In this document: one piece after another, positions 21,171 through 31,530 of the stretch | Numbering within the stretch: the stretch's first letter is position 1 | Layout: every line of letters begins with the position of its first letter | Source: Rhabdophis nuchalis | Taxonomy: Eukaryota > Chordata > Lepidosauria > Squamata > Natricidae | Direction of reading: 5' to 3' | Assembly (NCBI GenBank): GCA_039707465.1 | Contig: CM077643.1 | Coordinates: 319,615,919-319,679,918, forward strand | Length of the DNA stretch: 64,000 nt | The notes under the pieces: model-generated | The model's database searches: none | Told to the model about the DNA's origin: nothing | The model's input: only the letters and a program-made list of their open reading frames with translations | Translations under genes and position numbers: made by a program

Positions 21171-22278
21171 GTTGCCCAAAATTCAATCACCTCTCCACCT
21201 CTCTCTCCCTCCCTCTCTCCCCCTTCTCTCTTACCATTGGAACCCCAGAACCAGGGCATAACTAGCTTTTGGGAAGGATATTCCTTCCATCATAACACTG
21301 CACAGTTGTGATAACAACCTATATGGAAACTGCATATTTGTCTTATTTTGTTTGTTTAACTCCTCCCAAGAAGAAATGGAAGATGGGAACATTATATTGA
21401 ATTGCTGCTTTATGGTGTAATAATTATAGAGAACAATTCTGAAGTACAAAGTCAAATTGCAATATTTTTTTCTCTTCCATTCAAGAAATTAGCTTTCCCC
21501 AGAAATAGAATTTTTTTTTCTTTTACTAGAAGCTTGAAGGAAAAAGACTAACATATTTAATTCTGCAAAGTGTTCATCTGGAAGTAAATGGAGCCCGGCC
21601 TCGTTCTTTAATATTTAATACAAACTTTATTAATTTTTTTAAATAAAAGATTTCATTTCTGATTTACTTCTACCTCCAGGCTAGCAGTAACATTTTCTAA
21701 CATGTTATCCGGCTTGCATTTATTTGCTCTTGTGCTTTCCTTAACTATTTTATTTTGTAACATTTTGGAAATTATGAGGCTCAGGGTATTAAGTCTGTAT
21801 TTCAACAGAGTTATGGTTTTACAGTTTTTCAGTTGAATCATATATAGAGACAGAATTTGGATGCACAACCACTGAAAATAGTGAACATATACAATACTTC
21901 AGTATTGGATTGAGAATAAGATCTTAAAAGATCGTTTAGACATATTTAAATTATTAGGCAAAAAAATCATGCAGGCGGGAAACTACCATTTTATAACCTA
22001 TCAGTAATTACTTTGGAATGAACCTTCAGCAAGACTTATTGAGTAGTTACCAGAAAGAGGAAGACTTTTTAAATAGTTACTTTTACCTTCTATAACCATT
22101 GTACTGGTATTATTTTATATGGTATTGCATTTTATATAAATGTTTTAATGTACGCTTCTTAAAATTATTTAACCTTTTGTTTTTAAACTACCATTATAAT
22201 TTTTATTTGTCAACCGTTCTGAAATTTATTTATGTTTTTTGTAATGGGAAATACATAGCAAAGTTTTAACTGTCTATT
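21171..22278. other. no recognisable gene
   Basis: Contains a short CT run (about 21190-21235) and A/T-rich DNA with no repeat ends identified. Confidence 0.4.
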
Positions 22279-22762
22279 TGTTGGGCCCAAAATCAAAAAT
22301 GACATCTGGCAATTCTTCCAAGCTGAGTTCTTTATTGTTTAACATATATAGACAAAATCTTGACAGATTGAGGACTCTACTGGCTGTATCTACAATATAC
22401 TCTGGGAATCATTAGGGAGGGGCTATTGGGCCAGTGATGGGTTTCTGCCAGCGTTACTGCCGGTTTGGTGTACACGCGATTTTGCAGATTCTGCACATAT
22501 GCAGAAGGTTAAAAATATAAACAAAAACAAAAACAAAACCCACTCCATGCTGCGGTGACCAAGAACCAGTTCAGGGCTGTGGCGAGCCTGCTGCCCTTAC
22601 TGTTTCGGTGATCCAGTCACAATTTCCACTACCAGTTTGCCCGAACCAGTGCGAACCAGTAGCAACCCACCTCTGATCTGGGCTATATTGCCTCTTACTC
22701 CTCTGGAGCGCACCCCTTTCCTCTGAGGATCCATCTTTTCACTACATTCCATCCTAATATCA
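22279..22762 (-). mobile_element. candidate solo LTR, split by a hAT MITE
   Basis: On the minus strand the text ends in AATAAAGAACTCAG, a polyadenylation-like signal, and then GGGCCCAACA, a typical LTR 3' end (plus: TGTTGGGCCC at 22279). The other end is placed only roughly, and I found no target duplication. The hAT MITE at 22432-22675 interrupts it. Confidence 0.35.
22432..22675. mobile_element. hAT MITE (CAGNGGTGGGTT family), complete
   Basis: Ends CAGTGATGGGTTTCT and, reversed, CAGAGGTGGGTTGCT. Flanks TATTGGGC and ATCTGGGC agree at 5 of 8. The 244-bp interior has CCGGTTTGG, CAGAAGG and GAACCAGTGCGAACCAGTAG, as in the sister copies. This is the short form of the family whose ends bound 18837-20839. 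Confidence 0.75.
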
Positions 22763-23339
22763 AAGTATCAAAACTGTCTTTGAGAAAGGAAAAATAATAT
22801 TTTAAAATAAGAGTGAATTCATTATGGCTTCCCTTGGACTGGACTAGGCAATACTAAGTGATGAAGGAGATATTATTTTTTCATCCAGAGTTCAACAGTT
22901 ACTCATAGTAATTGTCTGTCAGCCTTACCTGGTACACTGAACAGGGAACATAGCCAGACAAACTTACTTCATAGTAAAATTACATTAATCAAAAACTGAA
23001 AGTACTATCCTCCAGCCAACATTTTTATAGCCTGATAACTTAGGGAGGGTGTCTCCTTTCCCTCTTGCTCTGCCATGCAGCTATGAGCTTTGTCCCCTCC
23101 TATTTTATCATTATCAAGGTAGCAGCACTTTGCCCAGTTTCCATTCATTTCCACATACCATTACATTGTTACATACTCCATCCACAGTTTCTCAAATTCA
23201 TAATGGTCTGCTTCTTCCCGATAATAGAAACCCAGGGGACATGGCACTAGTATGAATAGGAAACTGCAATAAACAAAAAGCAATCTTAGTTCAAGTTCAA
23301 ATTCTTCCTTCCCATCTAGATACTTACAGCATCCAAGAC
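22763..23339. other. no recognisable gene
   Basis: Mixed-composition DNA; two overlapping frames at 23049-23255 show no domain. Confidence 0.35.
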
Positions 23340-24350
23340 CAAAATAAGATGTTGACAGCATCTCCCGACTGCCTGTGGGTGATGATATAAGTTGGATATC
23401 ATCAGTGTACTGATGATACTGTATTCCAAACTGTCAGATGACCCTTGCCCCAAGTAGCTTTATTTAGATGTTAAAGAGCAGGGTTGGGAAAACCAAGCTC
23501 TGTAACACTCTGTAAAGACATGATATTGGGGTGGAAAGGAATCAACAGCTAAGGGAGAAGAAATGAAAACTTTGTCTGAAAAAAATTGAAAGTTAGAGAA
23601 GGAATTTTAGCTTGAGAGAAATTTCCTCAAGCTCTCAAGATTATGTTATTGTATCCAACAACAATAAAATAGTATTCCTGTTTGTTTCTTGACTTGGCCA
23701 ATTTCAAAGTGCTGACACATCCCATAAGACCTGGATTACTGGGACAAGCTCTTATCCTCTGCCCTATAGACTGAATTTTCCTAAAGAGGAAGAAACAAAA
23801 CTATTATAAAGAAGTGCCTTCAACTCTCAACCACTGCAAGTGGTATAGCAAGATACTGCTAGAGATGCTGAAAAGGATCAAGAGAGGCATAAAACCTTCA
23901 TCTAAGCCCCTACAAAGTTCAACCAGAATGGGAACAATGCTTTCTTAGTTCCATTCCTAGGTCTTGATCAAAATGATTCATATAATTTACTTCTTCTAAT
24001 GTGGTCTCTAGTTGTTTTGTCACCATCTTCTTCACAATGTTTGCCCAAAAGGGATGATGGGACATGGGCTAATAGTTATCTAGGAGCATGGGTCCAATGA
24101 TGACCTATTCAGAAGGGGTAACACCATAGTTTCCTTCAAGACTATTGGCAACTCCTCTTCCTTTACCAACAGAAGAGTCCAATGAAGACAATATAACAAG
24201 ACAGTGATCTAGTCAACACTAAAAGAATTATCTCCATCAGGAATCAAAATTTTAGTGATTCTGAGTCACTTCATCAACAAACCCTATGTAAATAGATCAC
24301 AGTGGCCAGCTGGGTGATTCTAAAAGGGAGTTTACAATCCTAAACAAGGC
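23340..24350 (-). pseudogene. decayed L2-like reverse transcriptase
   Basis: Reading minus from the right, about 24090-23950 encodes broken HPFWANIVKKMVTKQLE and TTLEEVNYMNHFDQD, equivalent to the RT N-terminal block HFLAKVVESVVAQQF of the intact L2. Near 23440-23370 it encodes a decayed catalytic segment, YHQYTDDIQL, where intact L2 has YHLYADDTQLY. Many stops and frameshifts lie between. It represents an older L2-like lineage than the near-intact copies. Confidence 0.6.
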
Positions 24351-24377
24351 AGCTGGATGACAGTATCCTTTGAGAAT

Positions 24378-25150
24378 AATACAATACAATACAATAGCAG
24401 AGTTGGAAGAGACCTTGGAGGTCATCTAATCCAACTCCCTGCCTAGGCAGGAAACCCTATACCATTTCAGACAAAATGGTATCCAACATCTTCTTAAAGA
24501 CTTGCAGTTGTGGGGCATTCACAATGTCTGGTGACAAACTGTTCCACTGATTAATTGTTCTCACTGTCAGGAAATTTCTCCTCAGTTCTAAGTTGCTTCT
24601 CTTCTTGATTAGTTTCCACCCATTGCTTCTTGTTCTACCGTCAGGTGCTTTGGAGAATAGTTTGACTCCCTCTTCTTTGTGGCAACCCCTGAGATATCAG
24701 AACACTGCTATCATGTCTCCCCTAGTCCTTCTTTCATTAAACTAGACATACCCAGTTCCTGCAACCGTTCTTCATATGTTTTAGTCTCTAGTCCCCTAAT
24801 CATCTTTGTTGCTCTTCTCTGCACTCTTTCTAGAGTCTCCACATCATTTCTACATCGTGGTGACCAAAACTGAATGCAGTATTCCAAGTGTGGCCTTACC
24901 AAGGCATTATAAAGGGGTATTAACACTTCACGTGATCTTGATTCTATCCCTCTGTTTCTGCAGCCTAGAACTGTGTTGGCTTTTTTGGCAGCTGCTGCAC
25001 ACTGCTGGCTCATATTTAAATGGTTGTCTACTAGGACTCCAAGATCCCTTTCACAGTTACTGCTATTGAGCAAGGTACCACCTATATTGTACCTGTGCAT
25101 TTCATTTTTGTTGCCTAAATGTTGGCAACATTTTTGTTGCCTAAATAATT
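24378..25150 (-). pseudogene. CR1 LINE 3' part with (ATTGT)n tail
   Basis: Minus-strand frame 25154-24711 reads CERDLGVLVDNHLNMSQQC, then VLIPLYNALVRPHLEYC and LERVQRRATKMIRGLE, the CR1 RT C-terminal signature. The 3' UTR continues to the block read on plus as AGAGTTGGAAGAGACCTTGG and AGGTCATCTAATCCAACTCC, and the tail is a pentamer run (ACAATACAATACAATAG on plus). Frame intact for about 140 residues; 5'-truncated. Confidence 0.9.
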
Positions 25151-25235
25151 CCAAAGAAGGGATCCAAACTAGCAGGTAATGCCACCTTAAAAGTCTGTAT
25201 TAATTTTAATGTGTGGATTCTTTAGAACACTACAG

Positions 25236-26263
25236 CAGGGGTCTCCAACCTTTGCAACTTTAAGTCTTAAGGCTGGCTGGAGAATTCTGGGAGCTGAATA
25301 ATAATAATAATAATTTAATTTGTAAACCGCTCCCTCTCCCCACAGGGACTCGGGGCGGTGCACAGGGAGAATAAAAACAATAAATATACAACCATAGCAT
25401 AAAAACGAATTAAATCAAATACCTGTGCTAAAAATCCCATTAAACACTAAAATACCCTATAATTAAATAAAAACCCCATAGCAGAGAGATTACCCTAGGC
25501 CGGCCAAGCAGAAAAGATATGTTTTTAATTTCAGGCGGAAGGAGCGGAGGTCCGTGGTTGTTCGAATATCAGGGGGAAGGTCGTTCCAGAGGGCTGGGCC
25601 CGCCACAGAGAGCCACCTTCCCCTGGGCGTTGCCCGCTGACAAAGTCTAGTGGACGGCACCCGGAGAAGTCCCTCTCTGTGGGAGCGAATCGGCCGTGAG
25701 AATGTATGAGGCAGGATCCGATCCCGCAGATAGCTAGGTCCCGAGCCATGGAAGATGATAACTAACACCTTGAAGCGCACCCGGAAGACGACAGGCAGCC
25801 AGTGCAGCTCGCGCAAGAGCGGTGTTACATGGGTAAACCTAGCGGTTCTCATAATTGCTCGCGCGGCTGTATTCTGGACCAACTGAAGTCTCCGGGTGCA
25901 CCTCAAGGGGAGCCCCATGTAGAGAGAGTTACAATAGTCCAGTCGGGATGTCACGAGTGCATGAGTGACTGTGTGAAGGGTGTCCCGATCCAATAGGGGG
26001 CGCAATTGGCGAACCAGGCGAACCTGGTAAAACACCCTCCTGGCCACGGCTGTCACTTGATCTTCCATGGACAGCCGGGCATCTAGGAGGACACCCAAAT
26101 TGCGCACCCCATCCACAGGGGCAAGATGTTCGCCCCCTATGGCCAGCGATGGAGTCAGCTGGTTGAATCGGGCAGCCGGAAACCACAGCCACTCAGTCTT
26201 GGTCGGGTTGAGTCTGAGTCTGAAGTCCTTCAGACTTAAAGTTGCAAAGGTTGGAGACCCCTG
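25236..26263. mobile_element. palindromic hAT MITE split by an L2
   Basis: Left half 25236-25298 (CAGGGGTCTCCAACCTTTGC) and right half 26220-26263 (AAAGGTTGGAGACCCCTG). Flanked by a perfect 8-bp duplication CACTACAG (25228-25235 and 26264-26271). The halves match the uninterrupted copy at 55383-55488. The L2 insertion duplicated CTGAA (25294-25298 and 26220-26224). Confidence 0.9.
25299..26219 (-). pseudogene. 5'-truncated L2 LINE nested in a MITE
   Basis: The minus-strand frame from about 26220 to 25490 starts RLRLNPTKTEWLWFPAAR and runs through NLGVLLDARLSMEDQV and ALWNDLPPDIRTTTDLRSF to CLAGLG and a stop. Upstream residues of the open frame (QGSPTFATLSLKDF) come from the MITE, not the LINE, so the apparent start is chimeric. 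An internal in-frame deletion lies near FKVLVIIFHGSGPSY. The 3' tail is (TAA)n at 25299-25320. Confidence 0.9.
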
Positions 26264-26271
26264 CACTACAG

Positions 26272-27206
26272 GATTGCATGAAAATCTGAAAGAAGTCAGA
26301 ATACTTTAGCAAACAACAGAGGGATTATGCTCACTTTAGATATCATCACACTCCTTTCAAATATGCATAACCCAATTAGCAACTTCCAATTTAATGCACA
26401 GTGATTTCCCAGCAATGCAAAGGAGCACCCTGGAAGATAATTTAGCTTTCATGGAAGAGACCTGGAAACTAGGTGGTTGCCACAGCTATGGAACATCTGT
26501 AGATTTGTAGACAAAATAAATACATCTCTGCCCTTCAGAACAGCAGGGAATAGGGCTCCATAGCAAATGAATGATCATGAACATAGCAATAAAATCACTG
26601 GTTTTTTCCCCACTTTTACAGTGAAGAGCATGGGGAATCTTGGCAAGCAAATGCAATGTAAAATCTACTGCCAAATCCAAATGCTACATAGGTCACAGCC
26701 GTGCCTTTATTTTCCATGCCATCTATCTGGGAAGAAGGCCATGAAAACTGAGCAATTTTCATGGTCCTAAACCTGCTTGATTTTTGAATTTAATTTGCAG
26801 ACTGGTTGCTGCACATTAAGTACTGGGTGGATAGTCTGAATTCTAAAAGCAGGTCAATGGCAGAACATTTAGTTTAGGAATTTGGGGTTATCTTCTTCAG
26901 TGGAGTATTTCAGGAAATGCAGGTTACTTGGGAACCAGGAGTTAATTTTATACTGTTGCTTCAATTTCTACTCAACTCAACTTTATCTATTTATTTATTT
27001 CCCCCCCCCCAAGCAAGTTACAAATATAATTTAAACACGGCATTAGCTAAAACAGTTTAACAAGTAAAATATTTCATATTACATAATAGACTTAAAACCT
27101 CAACTCATTGTTTGTTACTAAGAGTCTTATTTTTACAGTCATAGTTAAATTTTTTGCTCTTGTCACTTATGTGACGATTTTCATTTAAAAGGAAAAATGT
27201 TATGCG
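26272..27206. other. no recognisable gene
   Basis: Mixed DNA with a C10 run at 27001-27010. No repeat or domain recognised. Confidence 0.4.
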
Positions 27207-27350
27207 TAGGTAGTCCTCAACTCAGGACTGTAATGGAACTTGCCCATTGTGGTTGCATTATGGTGACAGTAGTTAAGCAAGGCAGCCACATGTTCACCTT
27301 GCTTAATGACCCTTAGTTGTCCTCTCCCCAATATGATAATTAAATGACTG
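27207..27350 (+). mobile_element. partial TA-flanked MITE (CAGGTAGTCCTC family)
   Basis: TAGGTAGTCCTCAACTCAGGAC opens like the left end of the 2465-2833 family, followed by GTTAAGCAAGG-type words. The right end is missing or too diverged to place. Confidence 0.4.
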
Positions 27351-28612
27351 TGCAGATCATTAAGCAGAACACGGGGTGCCTCGGAGTTGCACCCCATGGG
27401 AAGCATAGAACAAGCCCAGACATGCCTTCTGCAATCCCCTAAAGCCTCCCGTATCCTGAGGCATCCTGTGCTCTGCTTTCTGAACTTTCAGGGATCCTTC
27501 AGATTTTGTGCCTGCTTCCCACTTCCCATGCCTTCTTTTCCAACTCTCATCACCCATCACACACTCAACAACCTCTGGAGTTCCAAAGATCATGTTAGGG
27601 AACTAGGGCAGGCCTCTCTGTCTCTTGGCATTTCTGATCACATGCCTAACTGCATCTTGGAAGCAGGCACCATTTTTGGAATAGTCACAATTAATTTTCC
27701 TTCAATTTTTGTGTGAGAGTCTTGAAAAATTATATTGAGAAAGAGGTAAGTTGCTTTCGTACAATGAAAGTGTACCCTTGTATATTTTTGAGTATGAACC
27801 CATATGTTTGTCTGTATTCATCCACAAATGACTGTACAGCAACTTTAGAGCAAACTGGCTTCTTTTATTCAGGAGCATGAATGCCATTATTGCAGTAGCA
27901 ATTATCTGCAGTAAAAGTGCAAATCCAGTGTACACTTGAAGCTGGAAGGTGTACTGAAAAATAAATAATGGACCTAATAAATAGGGACAGTTTCAGGGCA
28001 TAACAAGTGCTACAGACTAATGTTGGTGATACACTTTAGAACCACAAGCATCCACAGTGCAATTCTGAAGCTCTTCTGTACCTATAAATATGTGCAGTAT
28101 ATCTCTCCTTAGCCTGTGACAAACACTGAAACTACACAAACCTTCTGTAAGGAAAGGTGTAGTCAATGGATTTGCTCTGCATTTGTAGTGGTGTAATTGA
28201 GAGGGAAATTTGCCTCCCGGTCTACAATAAACAAGAGCAACCACAAATGAACTGTGAAGGTGATTGGGTTATTCTCTCCTGTACAAACGCAAAACTACAT
28301 GGCAGATTCCTACTCTCACAGGCTGTGATTAACTCCTCTTGATTTAATTGTGTCTTGAGGGGAGAACTGGGCTTGAGAGCAAAAATGATGCTGCCAGCAC
28401 AGCTCCACAATGTTGAACCAAGCCAGACACAGGCAGATGTGGAGACAACACAGAAAGTATTAAAAGGCAACATCAAAATATTTTAATTAATTGATTGATT
28501 GATTGATTGATTGATTGATGACTTCAGGGAGTTTGGGAAAAACCCCACATTTCAGTCCACTTTGTTTAGTACTGATGGAGACTATATTTCGCTGCCTGAA
28601 GTTCATTTAACT
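27351..28612. other. no gene; short (ATTG)n run
   Basis: (ATTG)n at about 28491-28520; otherwise no identified elements. Confidence 0.4.
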
Positions 28613-29072
28613 CAGTGGCGGCGAACCTTTTTGGCACTGAGTGCCCAAACTGGAATGTGTATGCATGCACATGCATGTCCATGTGCCGGAGTTTCGGAAA
28701 CCCGAACACCACCTGGCCGGCATTCGCATGCCTGTTTTTTGGGCCGTTTTCAGGACATTTTCTAGGCCAAAAACCCAACCTGAAAACAGCCTGAAAAATG
28801 GTAAAAAAGCAGGCTGTTTCTAGGCCATTTTCTGGAGCTCTGGGGCCCACAAAGACCAGCTAGCCAGCACACAAAACTGCCCTGAAAATGCCCCCAAATG
28901 CCCCCGAAATGCCCAGGTTTTTGCCCATTTTTGGACGGTTCTCAGGCCGTGCTCCAGTACCCACAAAGACGAGCTGGGCAGGAACCAGAAGAGCAGCTGC
29001 CAATGGTGCATGTGCCCAGAGAGGGCTCTGCATGCCACCTCTGGCACATGTGCCATAGGTTTGCCATCATGG
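28613..29072. mobile_element. hAT element (CAGNGGCGGCGAACC family)
   Basis: Left end CAGTGGCGGCGAACCTTTTT, right end, reversed, CCATGATGGCAAACCTATGG. Flanks ATTTAACT (28605-28612) and ATCTAACC (29073-29080) agree at 6 of 8. Related copies are 51435-51790 and 52131-52552. The interior repeats GAAAATGCCCCC-like and GGCCATTTTC words. Confidence 0.65.
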
Positions 29073-29084
29073 ATCTAACCTAAT

Positions 29085-29445
29085 GATCCATTTTTAGCAA
29101 CAACAGAGCAACCTTAAGTGTTACTGAGCAGAACATTGTCCCTGCCACCCCACCATGCCCCTACCAGGAGTCTCCACACGGCCCATTTTGGATGCGAGGT
29201 AAGCGCAGGGCCCACATGGAGGCTCGAGGAAGGGGGAAAAACAGCTACCTGAAAGGCCTCTGGACCCCAGGGGAGGCAGTTTTCACCCTCCCAGAGGCTC
29301 GAGGAAAGCCTCCGGAAACTGGAGAAGGTGAAAAGCATCCCCATGCCGTAGTGTAGGAGGCCAACTATGCCACGCCCACCATGGCCACGTCCACCCAGCA
29401 ACTGAGCAGAGAACCTGTTGGTAAAATTTTTGTAGCCCACCCCTG
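29085..29445. mobile_element. hAT right-end fragment (CAGNGGTGGG family)
   Basis: Ends GTAGCCCACCCCTG preceded by GAACCTGTTGGTAAAATTTTT, the same right terminus as the 18837-20839 element. No matching left end is visible, and the next 8 bases CATCTAAC resemble the flank left of 28613, so the boundaries of this and the preceding element are uncertain. Confidence 0.5.
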
Positions 29446-29453
29446 CATCTAAC

Positions 29454-30742
29454 CATCAGCTGGAGTTTTGCAGCTCTAATCTGTTAGTCCTAAATACGAT
29501 GATTCTTTACCTAAAGCATCAAGCTAAGGTGCCAGGCTTTGTCCCACTTCTATAAAATGTCTTGGATGGATGGATGTCTTCCACTCCCTGGAATATCCAG
29601 AGAGAGGATAGGAGCAAAGCGGGGACATGTGCCAATTGTATTAAAGAGAACATGCGATACAGGAAATTGGGACACCTCCAATCAATAAGAAAGCATTTGT
29701 TTTATGTGACTGGCTGACTGATTGATTTGATTTCTAATCCACTTTCATTTGGCCAAATGCCCAATAATCCCTTCTCTATTTTTCCCCCACAACCATGCAT
29801 TAGGTTGGACTGAAGGAATATACCCAGGTCACTATTTAACTGAACCATAGGAGAAAGCTCTTGTCTTGTTAGTTAGAACCCCTCTCAATCAAGAAAAGAT
29901 ATGGGTGGGGGGAGCAATCCATGTTTAAGTCTATAAGCAAAGCCATGAGATATTGTGGTTGTTAATAACAATGTGAATTGTTTTTGTTTTAATTTTCATC
30001 TTCTGGCTGAATTTATTTTATTTATTTATTGCAGAATTTCAATAGAAGGCCATAGGGATGTTTTAGATTTGCATTCCAATTAATGAATAAACATATGCAA
30101 ATGAGCAGTGGCCTGTTTTTTGTTTTCCTTTGGGACAGAAACAACTCTAATTTGCACTTCTGCCATCACAGCTATAAAGCAGAAACTATTGCTCTTCTTT
30201 GGGTGATTGAACAGAATTTGTACCTCTCTGTCATTGCTCTTAACTGCCACCACTAAAAATACCAAAATCGTTTGGTATAAGGATGCACACATGAGGATGT
30301 GTTGTATGCTGGGGAACAAAAAGCATTTCTGAACTGGAGAACCTCTGTATTAAATACCGAAGTCTACATTCTGTAGACTAGGCGTCCTATTCAAATGCAT
30401 TAAGAGTTATGCCATGGGGAAGATATTTGTAAGGAGATTGTAAGCAAAACTGTCTACGCTATAGCCTATGGGCTGATGCTGGATTGCAGGATTCCATACA
30501 TTTGAATGGAATTGCTGAAGTTGCTCAGGATTATAGTGTGAGCAAAATTGGGACTATTGGGGGATAGCCATTCTGTCAAGGGTTATAATACCACTTGACA
30601 TGAATATGTGCAGATTGCAATGAACATCAGCTATCATCAGTTATAGTAAGTAATCAGTTATAGTAAGGCTATAACTGATTCCAGTTCCCCTTCGAAAGAA
30701 GTCTTGTTTTGTTGAAAAAGCCAAAAAGTGAATTCAGCCTGG
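29454..30742. other. no recognisable gene
   Basis: Single-copy-looking DNA with short frames only. Confidence 0.4.
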
Positions 30743-30812
30743 AGGGGGGGAGGGGGGGAGGGGGGGAGGGGGGAGGGAGGGAGGGGGGGAGGGAGGGAGG
30801 GAGGGAGGGAGG

Positions 30813-30898
<86 letters not shown>
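30743..30898 (+). repeat. GGGGA / GGGA / (GA)n array
   Basis: G-rich units grade into about 39 GA dinucleotides, ending immediately at the Bov-B fragment. It produces an open frame in phase with the Bov-B sequence, which is fortuitous. Confidence 0.95.
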
Positions 30899-30900
<2 letters not shown>

Positions 30901-31530
30901 TAATGACCATGGGTACAATAACCTTAGAACTGACAGTGAAGATGCTGAAGAGGTAGATAGGTTCTGCCTTTTAGGATCCAATCTCCACAATAAAGGAACA
31001 AGAAGTCAAGAAATATGCCACATATTACCACTTGGCAGGGCAGCCATGAAAACCCTGGGAAAAATGCTTAGATGCCATTTCTCTATATCTACAACCATCA
31101 GAATTGTGCAAGCGCTCGCATTTCTTGTGATATTTTATGGAAGTGAAAGTTGGACTCTGAAGAAGCTGAATAGAAAGAATATGGATGCATCTGAACTTTG
31201 GAACTGAAGATGATTCTTGAGAATACAATAGGCAGCCAAGAAAACAAAAAAGTTTTCTTCTTGGATGATTGAACAACTTATCTACAGACAGCTGGGTTTC
31301 TTAAGTAAGAATACTGGAACCCAGTATTCTTACTTAAGAAACAAATAATCAGGTTAAAATTATCATTCTTTTGATATGTTATGTGAAGACCCAGCTGTCT
31401 GAAGAAAGCGGTGATGCTGGAAAGGTGGAGATAAAAAGAAGATCAAGACAGAAGCAAGATGGATGAATTCAGTTACAATGGCAATGGTAGACCGAAGACC
31501 AAGTTAGGGACAGGTGGTCATGGAGAAAAA
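30899..31530 (+). pseudogene. Bov-B (RTE) LINE, RT C-terminal part and 3' region
   Basis: The frame to 31207 reads VDRFCLLGSNLHNKGTRSQE, LPLGRAAMKTLGKML, IRIVQALAFLVIFYGSESW and TLKKLNRKNMDASELW, the C-terminal signature of Bov-B RT. It stops early at 31207, and the rest (GRPRTRWRD-like region near 31490) is frameshifted. A 22-bp perfect fold-back at 31296-31342 interrupts it. Bov-B is known to have moved horizontally between squamates and ruminants and supplies the tail of Sauria SINEs. Confidence 0.85.
31296..31342. repeat. 22-bp perfect inverted repeat
   Basis: Arm 31296-31317 (GTTTCTTAAGTAAGAATACT..) is the exact complement of 31321-31342, separated by AAC. The flanks extend the symmetry partly: AGACAGCTGGG at 31286 and CCCAGCTGTCT at 31390. 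Confidence 0.95.
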
